DNA of 24,625 nucleotides, from positions 1 to 24,625 of the IMG/VR virus record IMGVR_UViG_3300026382_000049. The stretch is one strand, 5' to 3'. The stretch is from a virus. Below the pieces are notes generated by a model that saw only the letters and a program-made list of their open reading frames with translations, was not told the DNA's origin and made no database searches. Below are positions 4,602 through 12,786 of the stretch, one piece after another. Made by a program: the position numbers and the translations under genes. Every line of letters starts with the position of its first letter. The stretch's first letter is position 1.

Positions 4602-5615
4602 TTATCTTTCGTCTTTTCTTCCAGTTAACCCTCTATATGCTCCATAACCAAGTGTTCCAGCTCCAGCTGCTGTTCCACCTATAGCGTAAGCTTGTCTTCT
4701 TTTAATGCTTTTAAGAGATTTTTCTGCTTTCTTAGTACTCTCTTCTAATCTCTTTGCTGCTGCAGTATGTTTTTTAGCTTCTTGTTCGTGTCTATATTGT
4801 GCTTTACTTCCTAATGCAGATGCTTTTTTAGGATTGCTTTTACCCATCCCTACCATATCATCATAGGCTTTTTTACCTTTTTCTCTTTCCTCGTTAGCTC
4901 TTTGTATTGCTTTTTCTCTAATAGCTTTTGTAGATTCTATTCTTTTTTTTACCTTATCTGCTCCCTTTCCTGTTATAGCTGCTTTATAGCTTCCCCAAGC
5001 TCTTTTTCCCATATTTTTTAGGTCACCCTCGTATATTTCTTTAGATTTTTTCACAGCACTGTCAACAAAACCTTTAATACTAGCTGCTTCTTTTGCAATT
5101 ACAAGTGCTTCATCAGGTGTAATACCTAGGTCTTCATACATAGCTTGTGCTACTTTTTCAGAAAATTCTAAATGTTCATCAGTATATCCTACAGCAATAG
5201 CTTCATTTGCAACTTTTTCATCAACTCCATCTTCAGTTGATGCACTAGCAAGAATCATAGCATCTTCAAATGGCATACCAGCTTCTTCTACATATGCTGC
5301 ATATTCAGCAACTTTTTCAATTAAATTCTCTGCATTTGCACTAATTTCTAAAGCAATTGAAGCAACTTTTTCATCTACTCCACCTAAATATTCAGCAACT
5401 TCTGCTAATACATTAGCTTGTTCAGGATTTAATTCAGCTTCTGCTATAGCAGCAACTTTCTCGTCAACAATATTTAAATTTGCATCTGTATTTGCTAATA
5501 AAGTCAAACCTCCGATTGCATCTATACCATGAGATTCCATATAATCCATTGCTTCCGCAACTTTATCTTCTAAGTTATATTGGTCGTAACCAGCTAATTT
5601 TGTTAAAGTTAACAT
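4602..5615 (-). CDS. 337-residue virion-type protein with repeated EKVA motifs
   Basis: A complete frame behind AAAGGAGAAGTTA. The N-terminal half is Ala/Glu-rich and acidic and carries six copies of a (D/E/S)-(D/E)-K-V-A-like motif with KVA at about residues 18, 53, 83, 101, 134 and 153, each starting a short helical segment. The C-terminal half is very basic and coiled-coil-like and ends with a glycine-rich hydrophobic patch (AIGGTAAGAGTLGYGAYRGL). The periodic motif could be a helical repeat or a series of prohead-protease sites in an internal head or scaffold protein; the sequence alone does not decide. It lies directly downstream of the portal gene, which supports a head role. Confidence 0.75.
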   Translation of the reverse strand: MLTLTKLAGYDQYNLEDKVAEAMDYMESHGIDAIGGLTLLANTDANLNIVDEKVAAIAEAELNPEQANVLAEVAEYLGGVDEKVASIALEISANAENLIEKVAEYAAYVEEAGMPFEDAMILASASTEDGVDEKVANEAIAVGYTDEHLEFSEKVAQAMYEDLGITPDEALVIAKEAASIKGFVDSAVKKSKEIYEGDLKNMGKRAWGSYKAAITGKGADKVKKRIESTKAIREKAIQRANEEREKGKKAYDDMVGMGKSNPKKASALGSKAQYRHEQEAKKHTAAAKRLEESTKKAEKSLKSIKRRQAYAIGGTAAGAGTLGYGAYRGLTGRKDER

Positions 5616-5650
5616 TAACTTCTCCTTTGTTTTTTTATTATTTTAACTAA

Positions 5651-5679
5651 ATTTTAATATCTTTTCAACATAAAGTCAA
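5651..5679 (-). promoter_or_regulatory. Possible sigma70-type promoter of the EKVA gene
   Basis: Minus strand: TTGACT (5674-5679) and TAAAAT (5651-5656) are separated by exactly 17 bases. The -35 overlaps the portal stop codon. Promoters of this form with a good -35 are otherwise not seen here, so this is only a candidate. Confidence 0.4.
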
Positions 5680-7439
5680 GTATTTGTTGTTATTGTGCTT
5701 GATTTTTTGGCTTCCGTTTCTTGTTTTTGTTTCATAAATTCCATTCTCCATTTAACAACAGCATACAATACAGGATTTTCTTTTGCTAATTCGTCCATTT
5801 TAGATTTAAGTAAACCAGGATCAAGTTGACTATATTGTTGCACATACCCATCAGCTTCTTGTAAGATAGCACTTTGATTAAGATTCCAAGCACTTGAATT
5901 TTGCATCATACTTTCTTGTTTTATTTTATCTTCTAAATCTGTAGCCACTGTTTGTTGGAATCTTTGTAATTCTAATTGTCTTCTTATATCTGCTTTTTGT
6001 TCTTCAAGAATTCTTTGTTGCTCTTCTCTATAATCTATATCAAAGAAATTTAGAGCTGTGTGATTACTTACTTTGTTTGCTTGCATCATAGCAATCATAT
6101 TTTGTTTATCACTAATATCATCTATAAGTTTTATAGGTATTAATTTAACTCTTACTGGTTCTTTTTTTATATAAGAAGATACTCTTTTTATTATAAAGTT
6201 TGCCACTAACTCTAGAGATGTTGTTAATTCCATCAATTGATTTTGTAATACTCTTAATGATGCACCAGCTCCAGAATAAGATAATCCACCCTTAACAAAT
6301 TCAACTGGAACACCAACTGCTTGCATAATCATTGTTGTGTATGAATCTATTTCTGCAGCTAAATTTAATGCCTTACCCTCACCAAATAAATTTATTGGTT
6401 CAAGTGGAATAGGGAAGAACTTGATACCGGTTGGGTCTTTTTTCCAACTTTTCAATATACCATTAATTTTCTTTTTCATATCATCCGCATTTATATAATT
6501 ATAAGCTGGATTATTATCAACACCTTGAACTCTAGGGACAACACCTCTAAATGGTAACATCATATCAGAATATATTTTTTCGTTTGTTTTTCTTAATAAC
6601 ATTAAAGATATCATGTCTGGAATAGCTGATGTAAGCATAGGCATACCCCAAGAAGTATCTGTAGCATTCAATTTTCTTGTTCTTATATGATATATAGCAT
6701 TATCGTTAAATTTAACTTTTCCTTCTTTTAAAGAAGCTATTATTATATCTTTAGGTAGATTGAACAACTTATCTTTATTGCCTTTTTCTAGCAATTCTTT
6801 ATCATGAGCCAAAGGAGTATAATAAAATGTTTTTACACCTGTTATTTCATCTTCATACAATTCAATTCTATTTACCGGCCATTTAATTATCTTTAACTTA
6901 TCTAATTCCATATGCTGTTCATCTTTAACATCAAATACAACATCCATTCTACATTCTGGGCACTTACCTTTAAACAATAATTGCTTATCTTCTGTTACTA
7001 CAGGTTCTATTTTTACATGTTCAACTTCTTTTCTCTTAAAAACAGAGCTACATTTCCTACATACAATTTTTCTATCTACAGGAAAATGTATAGACACAAA
7101 CTGATTACCATATAATAAAAAATTATATGCTATTTCCTTTAGTTCTTGCTTAATATTTAACTTGTTTTCAACTATACTCTTCCAATTCATGGCCTCATCT
7201 TGGTTAAGTTCAGCCAAATCTTTTGATAAATAATTTATACTTGTTATAGCAATAGAACTCATTTTATCTAAAGCTGATTGCACAGTAGGCACATTAGCAA
7301 CAATGAAACTAGTCCACTTAAATATTTCTTTTATATTGTTTGGTAGTACATTCTGATACACAGAAGACAAATAATTATACTTATTTAAAAAAGTATTATC
7401 ATACATACTGGTATTTATTTTAGTAAAAGATTCAACCAT
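5676..7439 (-). CDS. Portal protein with zinc-finger insertion
   Basis: This 587-residue protein has the overall layout of a tailed-phage portal: N-terminal helices, a central α/β part, then a motif region (MIMQAVGVPVEFVKGG, SGAGASLRVLQNQL) of the kind found in portals where the stem and crown helices follow. The C-terminal 100 residues are Gln-rich helices. Unusual is a Cys4 insertion (C127, C130, C160, C163) between two strands, probably a structural zinc ribbon. The portal forms the dodecameric DNA channel at one head vertex and binds the terminase. Position upstream of head-type genes and downstream of an HTH-like gene fits a packaging module. Assignment rests on motif recall, not on a search. 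Confidence 0.8.
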   Translation of the reverse strand: MVESFTKINTSMYDNTFLNKYNYLSSVYQNVLPNNIKEIFKWTSFIVANVPTVQSALDKMSSIAITSINYLSKDLAELNQDEAMNWKSIVENKLNIKQELKEIAYNFLLYGNQFVSIHFPVDRKIVCRKCSSVFKRKEVEHVKIEPVVTEDKQLLFKGKCPECRMDVVFDVKDEQHMELDKLKIIKWPVNRIELYEDEITGVKTFYYTPLAHDKELLEKGNKDKLFNLPKDIIIASLKEGKVKFNDNAIYHIRTRKLNATDTSWGMPMLTSAIPDMISLMLLRKTNEKIYSDMMLPFRGVVPRVQGVDNNPAYNYINADDMKKKINGILKSWKKDPTGIKFFPIPLEPINLFGEGKALNLAAEIDSYTTMIMQAVGVPVEFVKGGLSYSGAGASLRVLQNQLMELTTSLELVANFIIKRVSSYIKKEPVRVKLIPIKLIDDISDKQNMIAMMQANKVSNHTALNFFDIDYREEQQRILEEQKADIRRQLELQRFQQTVATDLEDKIKQESMMQNSSAWNLNQSAILQEADGYVQQYSQLDPGLLKSKMDELAKENPVLYAVVKWRMEFMKQKQETEAKKSSTITTNT

Positions 7440-7454
7440 AATTCTTCCTTTGTT

Positions 7455-8213
7455 TTATTTTTTAGAGTTTTCCATATTAAGGTCAATAACTTCAAAACTA
7501 CTACTCCACGTAGAGTTATTCATAACCTCATCATTAAGTTCAACAAGATATTTTTTAATATCATCAATTCCAGAACCATTATTTGTTTGCATTGTTTTTT
7601 GCATATCTGAAGCAGCACTAATTAACTGTTTACCATTTCTTATATGATTTTCTATATCTTTCGCATCTGTATTAAAACTTTTTTCCATATGTTTGAAATA
7701 CATATCTTTGAATGTATTCTTCACCGCATGCTCAGGTGTTGTATATGATGTGTTTAATGCGAATTTCCACTCTATATAATCAGAACCAAATATATGTGCT
7801 GCTTTTAATATAACTCCTAATTCTTGCATATTTCTTTCGTCAGAAAAAAGCATTTTTTTAAAAAAACTAACTTTTCCTAGAACTCCTCTAAATTTCGACA
7901 CATCAAAGTATATTTGCTTAAACAATTCTACTGCCTTAACTGATACACCAACATATTCTGCTATTTTCTCAATATCATACCCAACAAATAACATTGATGC
8001 AGTAAACATGAAATTTAAATCATCTTCTTCTATGTATAGAATTTCATCAACCAAATGAGTAGCCTTGCTTCTATCTTTCTTTTTTTTGCTGTCAATTTCT
8101 GGGCATTTTATTTTTAATATTTCATTAACAACTTTTACTATTTTAGTTGGAACAGATATGTTGTTTTTTAGACAATAGTATTGGTTAAACAAAGACACTT
8201 CTTCTATCAGCAT
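7455..8213 (-). CDS. 252-residue HTH-containing protein next to the portal
   Basis: A complete frame whose most recognisable part is a helix-turn-helix-like segment at about residues 79-108 (YDIEKIAEYVGVSVKAVELF), followed by a YFDV motif. A C-terminal helical region ends in an Asn/Ser-rich tail. Proteins with this HTH plus a motif like (Y/F)FDV are often found upstream of portals in large phages and could be DNA-packaging or small-terminase-like factors; that is inference. It has its own TATAAT promoter (8240-8245) and lies 15 bases from the portal start, so the two are probably one operon. No large terminase is visible in the window. Confidence 0.65.
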   Translation of the reverse strand: MLIEEVSLFNQYYCLKNNISVPTKIVKVVNEILKIKCPEIDSKKKKDRSKATHLVDEILYIEEDDLNFMFTASMLFVGYDIEKIAEYVGVSVKAVELFKQIYFDVSKFRGVLGKVSFFKKMLFSDERNMQELGVILKAAHIFGSDYIEWKFALNTSYTTPEHAVKNTFKDMYFKHMEKSFNTDAKDIENHIRNGKQLISAASDMQKTMQTNNGSGIDDIKKYLVELNDEVMNNSTWSSSFEVIDLNMENSKK

Positions 8214-8239
8214 ATTCCCTCTTATGTGTTTTTTTGTGT

Positions 8240-8245
8240 ATTATA
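8240..8245 (-). promoter_or_regulatory. Host-like -10 for the HTH/portal operon
   Basis: Minus strand TTTTTTTGATATAATACAC: an extended -10 with upstream T-tract, 27 bases before the ATG at 8213. It shows that the head genes use host-style promoters and not the GGTATATATA type. Confidence 0.65.
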
Positions 8246-8277
8246 TCAAAAAAAGGCGAGAAGTTAGAGAGAGTCTA

Positions 8278-10761
8278 TTAAATAGATTCTACTTCTAACA
8301 CAAAATCTGTCATTTTTTTAGCTAATGACTTACCTTTATTTAGGAAAGACGATAATACGCTATCACTAACACTATCTAACATATTCTTATAATTTGAATC
8401 AACAATCATAAGAATTCTAACCATTCCATTAACACCATTTTTAAGTTCTTCAATATACTGTTTTACTGTAGATTCAGGTGTGTCTATTGTTGACAAATAT
8501 GATATTATAGAAGACTCTAACACTTTTTTGTCAGCCAATTCTTTTAATGTTTCCAGCATTTCTGGATCTATATTTTGTGGCATAAAACCATTTTCATCTG
8601 TTTGAACTTGTTGTTGCTGATCATCACCTTGCATCTGAGAAGGATCTTGTGTTTGTTGTTGTGCAGGGTCTTGTGCTTGCATTTGTGATGGGTCTTGTGC
8701 TTGTTGTTGTGTAGGGTCTTGTGTTTGTTGTTGTTGTGCAGAAGCACCTTGTTGAGCCACATAATTTTGTAATTGAAGTAATAAATCATCCATAGACATA
8801 CCCTGTTTTTTAGCTTCTGCTATCAAATTAGAAGGGTCTTGTCCAATCTGTTGAGCAAGCACAGCTATTTGCTCTTCAGGCGAACTTTGTCCTTGTTGTG
8901 ACATATCATTAGTGTTAGTTGCAGTATTGTTATCTTGAACTTCATTTGTTTGAGTAAGTTGTTCATCACCTTGTTGTGTTTGATTTAATGCCCCAGCCTG
9001 TTGTAATAAAACTTGATTTGTTTGATCTATAGACTCTTTAATAGAACCAAGTAACATTATAACTTGTTGCATTGTTAGATTTTGATTTTGAACTTGACTT
9101 ACTAATTGCGCAGTTTGCTGATTTAATGCCATTAAAGGTGTCTCTATATTCTTGTTGTCTTTTGCTGTTTTTATTATCTTTTTAATACTATCTTCTGTAT
9201 ATCCTTCATGAGCTAATTTAACAACAAGTTGTTTTTCTCTAAGAGCAGAACCTTTATATCTAAATATTTCATCATCAGAATAATGAATAGAAGCTGTTTT
9301 ATTAAAAAACATACTTTCTAAATCCATATCTGTCATAAAGTTATTTAATTTAAAACCTTGTTCACTTCTTTTCACAAAGAATGTATTAGATTCTGGAACA
9401 TACATAGTGCCTTCATTTATTATAATTCTATTAATTTCTGAATTAGGAGTGATTATTATCCTATTCCAACTATTTGTTTTAATAGTAATATCAGCAATAA
9501 TTCTATTTCTTATCTTTGTTATATTAAGATTATAAGTATCATAATACATTATCTCTTTATCATTTGCTATAATTAAAAAATCTGCATGTTCAAAATCAGA
9601 CACTTTGTTTTTTAAATGCATATTTAGCACATCTAAATAACCCATTCCATGATTTTCTTTTTTTACTCCAATAAGATTAGATGTGTTCGATTTAATAACG
9701 TTATCATCAAACATGAATACTTTATTAATTTTTTTAGATTCACGGTAAGAATATGGATATGTAGACTGGACAGAATCAGCGTTAGAAGCAACAATAACTG
9801 TTTTTGTTTTTAAATCTTTAGTAAACATAGTCCAAATACCAGAAGAATTAACATCTGTAGTACTCGACAGTATTGTTCTGCTTACCAATTGTTTTATTTT
9901 TTCAGTATTAGTTTCTGCTTCTTTTGTAAGAGTGTCTTTGTTTTTTATATAAAATCCTTGTGTTGCTATTTTAGTAATAGCTTCAGCCCTTTTTTCTATA
10001 GGCAGTAATTTAGTTTCATCTATTTTAGTGTATACAACTGGTTTATTACTTCTTTCATTAGCAATTTTTGAAAGAATGTGTGAGTTAATTATAGAATCTA
10101 ACTCTTCTTTATTTACACCTATACTCTCTAAAAGACTACTAAATCTATTATCCGAAGCAAGTTTATTTAATTTTATAGCTATATTTTTATCTTTATAAGC
10201 CATATCCATTAACATAGAATCATCATTGTAATTACTAGCTTCTTTTATTAGACCTACTTTTTTAAATTTTGCTCTCATAAATCCTTTTTTCACTGCATCA
10301 AAGTCTATATAGTGACTACTTTCTTTGCTAAGTAATGATGCTACTTTAGGCGAAAAAGTCATTGGTGTAGCAAATAAGCTACCTATAATACCTCTATCAA
10401 CAACATTGTTATCTTGCTCATCATTTAATTCTTTCTTTGTTATTGCTGTGCCTAAAGCATTACTTATGCTATTTATTAATTTATTATAAAGTGTTTTTGT
10501 TAAAGCATAATATCTTCCACTTTCATCATCACCTATATAAGACATAGCATCAACAGAGCCATCTCTATAAATAATAGGAATTGTTAATTTTTTACCAGCT
10601 ATAATCAAGATAAAATAACCTATAGCTGAAGAACCATCATCATTAACATCAGAAATAGTATATTTAGCTATAAATTGAACAAATCCTGGATAATTCTCCG
10701 TTAATTGTTTATGTGCCTCATCTAACACATTTTGCTTTAATATTTTAATATTAACACTCAT
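8278..10761 (-). CDS. 827-residue virion-type protein with Gln-rich repeats
   Basis: The largest gene of the window. Residues 1-120 form an α/β domain (segments such as GKKLTIPIIYRDGSVDAM). The middle is mixed and contains several short K-(I/V/L)-A motifs like those in the 337-residue protein. Residues about 540-720 are strongly Gln/Asn/Asp-rich with a tandem 8-residue repeat (QAQDPSQM type). The C-terminus is helical. Such low-complexity, protease-motif-bearing proteins are typical of head or internal virion proteins of large phages, but I cannot name a family. It lies between the 62-residue gene (stop one base upstream of its start) and the HTH/portal operon, all in the same direction. Confidence 0.75.
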   Translation of the reverse strand: MSVNIKILKQNVLDEAHKQLTENYPGFVQFIAKYTISDVNDDGSSAIGYFILIIAGKKLTIPIIYRDGSVDAMSYIGDDESGRYYALTKTLYNKLINSISNALGTAITKKELNDEQDNNVVDRGIIGSLFATPMTFSPKVASLLSKESSHYIDFDAVKKGFMRAKFKKVGLIKEASNYNDDSMLMDMAYKDKNIAIKLNKLASDNRFSSLLESIGVNKEELDSIINSHILSKIANERSNKPVVYTKIDETKLLPIEKRAEAITKIATQGFYIKNKDTLTKEAETNTEKIKQLVSRTILSSTTDVNSSGIWTMFTKDLKTKTVIVASNADSVQSTYPYSYRESKKINKVFMFDDNVIKSNTSNLIGVKKENHGMGYLDVLNMHLKNKVSDFEHADFLIIANDKEIMYYDTYNLNITKIRNRIIADITIKTNSWNRIIITPNSEINRIIINEGTMYVPESNTFFVKRSEQGFKLNNFMTDMDLESMFFNKTASIHYSDDEIFRYKGSALREKQLVVKLAHEGYTEDSIKKIIKTAKDNKNIETPLMALNQQTAQLVSQVQNQNLTMQQVIMLLGSIKESIDQTNQVLLQQAGALNQTQQGDEQLTQTNEVQDNNTATNTNDMSQQGQSSPEEQIAVLAQQIGQDPSNLIAEAKKQGMSMDDLLLQLQNYVAQQGASAQQQQTQDPTQQQAQDPSQMQAQDPAQQQTQDPSQMQGDDQQQQVQTDENGFMPQNIDPEMLETLKELADKKVLESSIISYLSTIDTPESTVKQYIEELKNGVNGMVRILMIVDSNYKNMLDSVSDSVLSSFLNKGKSLAKKMTDFVLEVESI
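8640..8735. repeat. 24-bp tandem repeat coding for Gln-Asp-Pro units
   Basis: About four imperfect 24-base units inside the 827-residue gene, each coding for QDP plus five Gln/Ala/Ser/Met residues. Such repeats change length easily by slippage. Confidence 0.7.
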
Positions 10762-10762
10762 A

Positions 10763-10951
10763 TTAATCCTTTGTATTTATTACTTCTCTTTTATCAGTTT
10801 CGATATTATATGATACAAATGGAACTCCATTTTCATCATATATAGTATCACTTCTAAAATTCCCATTAACTGAATAGTTTAACTCTTTAACCACATTTTC
10901 ATCCATTATAACATTTTCAACGTTTTTATCTAATTTTACATTCTTCTGCAT
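10763..10951 (-). CDS. 62-residue hypothetical protein
   Basis: A complete frame behind AAGGATAG, starting MQKNVKLDKNVENVIMDENV. The N-terminal half is rich in Asn, Val, Asp and Glu; the second half (TIYDENGVPFVSYNIETDKR) looks like a β-hairpin. It ends one base before the start of the 827-residue gene, with which it is probably translated as a unit. An extended TATAAT lies at 10980-10985. No family is recognised. Confidence 0.65.
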   Translation of the reverse strand: MQKNVKLDKNVENVIMDENVVKELNYSVNGNFRSDTIYDENGVPFVSYNIETDKREVINTKD

Positions 10952-10979
10952 TTTTTCTATCCTTAAGAATATTTAAGAA

Positions 10980-10985
10980 ATTATA
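10980..10985 (-). promoter_or_regulatory. Host-like -10 for the 62/827-residue genes
   Basis: Minus strand TTTGTGATATAATTTC: extended -10 TGATATAAT, about 30 bases upstream of the 10951 start. A small inverted repeat (CTTAA...TTAAG, 10961-10976) lies between it and the ribosome site and could be an operator. Confidence 0.6.
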
Positions 10986-11192
10986 TCACAAATGATTCCT
11001 CATTGAAACAAATGTTGAGAATCTAGCTTCTATTTTCTCAATAAAAATCTCATGTCCAAAACTTATATCTATCTTATTTTTTATAGTATGCTTTGCTTTT
11101 ACTGCTTCTTTATAGTCTGTTGTTAAGAGTATAACTTTTTCTTCACCTTTTCCATCTATGATAGATACTTTATATATCTTTTTTAATGTCAT
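10986..11192 (-). CDS. 68-residue hypothetical protein
   Basis: A complete frame with ATAAGGAGTAAAT before the ATG. The protein (MTLKKIYKVSIIDGKGEEKV...) begins with two predicted strands, has a helix around DYKEAVKAKHTIKNK and a last strand-turn segment, so it looks like a small folded α/β protein. A TATAAT at 11235-11240 (minus), inside the end of the 51-residue gene, could drive it past the terminator at 11208-11246. The function is unknown. Confidence 0.65.
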   Translation of the reverse strand: MTLKKIYKVSIIDGKGEEKVILLTTDYKEAVKAKHTIKNKIDISFGHEIFIEKIEARFSTFVSMRNHL

Positions 11193-11207
11193 ATTTACTC
11201 CTTATGC

Positions 11208-11246
11208 AAAAAAAAACAAAGGGAATTAATATTTATTATATCCCTT
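11208..11246 (-). terminator. Terminator after the Rep/51-residue operon
   Basis: Minus strand: AAGGGA (11241-11246) with TCCCTT (11219-11224), then TG and a run of T. The stop codon of the 51-residue gene is inside the loop, as with two other terminators of this window. It separates the replication operon from the virion block. Confidence 0.65.
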
Positions 11247-11381
11247 AATTATGATTTTCATAGAATTATTAGCATCATCATGTGTTTCTATGATCTTTGT
11301 TTTATTACCGTTGTATCTTTGTATAGGCATAGCACTGTAACTACAAACAATAATTAATAAAATTGATATTATCTTTTTCAT
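11226..11381 (-). CDS. 51-residue secreted or lipoprotein-like peptide
   Basis: A frame starting MKKIISILLIIVCSYSAMPI has a typical signal sequence: two Lys, a hydrophobic core and a small-residue region. A Cys at position 13 lies in a loose lipobox-like setting, so it may be a lipoprotein or simply a secreted peptide. The remaining 30 residues are polar and unrecognised. The ATG overlaps the TGA of the Rep gene (ATGA) and AAGGAGG is just upstream, so it is translationally coupled to Rep. Possible roles include entry exclusion or lysogenic conversion; none is demonstrated. Confidence 0.6.
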   Translation of the reverse strand: MKKIISILLIIVCSYSAMPIQRYNGNKTKIIETHDDANNSMKIIIKGYNKY

Positions 11382-12481
11382 TGTTTTTCCTCCTTTATTT
11401 TTAACATTGAATTATATATTCTATGCATTAAAGAAATATTGTTAAGATATAAATCTTCAAAACATAGACCTTCATTAATAAATGCCCTTATCTCATCAAT
11501 TTTTCCATAATATTCATTAACAGCTTTAAATACTCTTAAACTTTCTATCTTATCAACATCAATATATTCAGAATTTATCTTTTTAAACATATATCCTTTA
11601 GAGTCTATACCATAGAAAACTACTTCTTTGTTATTATTATAATTAAATATAAATTTCTTACCATTACCTGCATATTTGTTTCTTATAATATCTATCACTT
11701 TGTATCTATGTTCGTTGTTAGTATCAGATAACTTTATATAAAAATCAAGCATCTTTACTTTATTTTTATCTTTTATTTCAGTTACTCTTTCTATTTTTAT
11801 ATCAGTACACTCTTCAAAATCATCGATAGCTTTAGATATAAAGCGTTTTTTTATTTTATAATAGTCATATGTATCAGATATGCTTAAAGTCTCTCTAATC
11901 TCTTGTAATGAGCAAATAAAAGCATATTTATTGTTACTTTTAGTCTTTCTGTATTCATATTTTATTTTTTCATATAATCTAAGCATATAAACTGAACTTA
12001 AATTTGTTATATTTTTTAGATTATACAACAGATATTTTCTTTTTGAATATTCTGAATATAATTCAATAAAATCAGTGTTTATCTTAAAATAAACAATATT
12101 ATTTTTTTTATCGAGATATATTTTTGAAATAATAGATACATAACTTGCTTCTAAATCATTATTAAATGAAATATAAGAGTTTTTTATTATATCATGTAGA
12201 GATTTTATTAAATTATTTTTTACAGAAGATTTTACTTTGTTTTTAAATAAAGAAGCTAAAGCCATTAAATCAATAGAGTAAATTTTACTCTCTATCTTTA
12301 ATTCAGTTGTTAATATATTGAACATAATTAAAGAATAGAAATTGAATTTATTTGTTATTTTTAAGAATAACTCTGGTTTCTTTATCAAATAGTCTTCTTT
12401 AATATTTATCTTAAAACTACTATCAATCTCTTCTTCCTTGAAAGGTTTAAGAAAAGATATATTTGTATTTTTTCTGTTCAT
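11378..12481 (-). CDS. Plasmid-type replication initiator, Rep_3 superfamily
   Basis: This 367-residue protein matches the two-winged-helix layout of Rep_3 (RepA/RepB/π-type) initiators. The first winged helix spans about residues 45-150. The second begins at NLSSVYMLRLYEKIKY (160-175), continues with LQEIRETL (192-199), the YKIKKRFISKAIDDF segment (208-222) and closes with KVKMLDFYI (242-249). These proteins bind iterons and melt the origin. Three 33-bp iterons lie just upstream at 12596-12680, which strongly supports the assignment. It is coupled to a 51-residue gene and is the likely basis of a plasmid state. Divergent sequence means a search should confirm it. Confidence 0.8.
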   Translation of the reverse strand: MNRKNTNISFLKPFKEEEIDSSFKINIKEDYLIKKPELFLKITNKFNFYSLIMFNILTTELKIESKIYSIDLMALASLFKNKVKSSVKNNLIKSLHDIIKNSYISFNNDLEASYVSIISKIYLDKKNNIVYFKINTDFIELYSEYSKRKYLLYNLKNITNLSSVYMLRLYEKIKYEYRKTKSNNKYAFICSLQEIRETLSISDTYDYYKIKKRFISKAIDDFEECTDIKIERVTEIKDKNKVKMLDFYIKLSDTNNEHRYKVIDIIRNKYAGNGKKFIFNYNNNKEVVFYGIDSKGYMFKKINSEYIDVDKIESLRVFKAVNEYYGKIDEIRAFINEGLCFEDLYLNNISLMHRIYNSMLKIKEEKQ

Positions 12482-12526
12482 TTTTTTGTCCTTTTTTTGT
12501 GTGATTTTTTTCCCTTTCTTTTTATT

Positions 12527-12532
12527 ATTATA
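12527..12532 (-). promoter_or_regulatory. Probable -10 of the rep gene
   Basis: Minus strand AGTAATATAATAATAAA contains TATAAT about 45 bases before the rep start. The perfect inverted repeat at 12563-12578 is at the -35/-45 position and could be a Rep autoregulation site. Confidence 0.5.
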
Positions 12533-12562
12533 TTACTATATATTATTAGCGGCCCTTTCAAA

Positions 12563-12578
12563 TCCCTTATTTAAGGGA
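12563..12578. promoter_or_regulatory. Perfect inverted repeat TCCCTTATTTAAGGGA
   Basis: Two 7-base arms separated by two T, lying between the rep promoter and the iterons. In iteron plasmids an inverted repeat at this position is often the operator bound by Rep dimers; here the arms do not match the iteron core, so that role is uncertain. Confidence 0.45.
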
Positions 12579-12595
12579 CAAATGAAGGATGAAAA

Positions 12596-12680
12596 CAGAC
12601 AAACGAGTCACTTTTTTAATAAAAAACGCAGACAAACGAGTCATTTTTTTAATAAAAAACGCAGACAAATTAGTCATTTA
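12596..12680. repeat. Three 33-bp iterons: candidate replication origin
   Basis: Direct repeats begin at 12596, 12629 and 12662, an exact 33-bp period of about three helix turns. The core is CAGACAAACGAGTCA, in the third copy CAGACAAATTAGTCA; the first two also share the following T-run, AATAAA and A-run. Next to them is a very AT-rich stretch (12680-12780) that could be the unwinding site. Placement directly upstream of a Rep_3 gene is the normal arrangement of an iteron-controlled plasmid origin. Confidence 0.8.
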
Positions 12681-12786
12681 GAATTTTAACATTTTTAAAG
12701 TGTAATTACAACAAAAAAACACACTTTTTTTTTACCTTAAAAAAAGATATAATTATTAAATCTATTTTAAATATAAGGAGAAAAAG
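12681..12786 (+). promoter_or_regulatory. AT-rich origin flank and promoter of the 159-residue gene
   Basis: Almost pure A/T DNA with one good -10, TATAAT at 12748-12753 in AAAAGATATAATTATT. It is followed by the ribosome site ATAAGGAG and the start at 12787. It may serve both as origin melting region and as promoter. Confidence 0.55.

Noticed and set aside
8568-8789. 73-codon minus-strand frame rich in His, Lys and Asn
   Set aside because: It is a shifted reading of the Gln-rich repeat inside the 827-residue gene.
430-11330. Shared 15-base string TATACAAAGATACAA at about 437-455 and in the 51-residue gene near 11310
   Set aside because: One copy is inside a coding region, flanks are unrelated; chance in AT-rich DNA is the simpler explanation.
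12438-12689. 83-codon plus-strand frame across the rep promoter and iterons
   Set aside because: The repeated RQTSHFFNKK peptide is just the iterons translated; no ribosome site, and the start lies inside rep.
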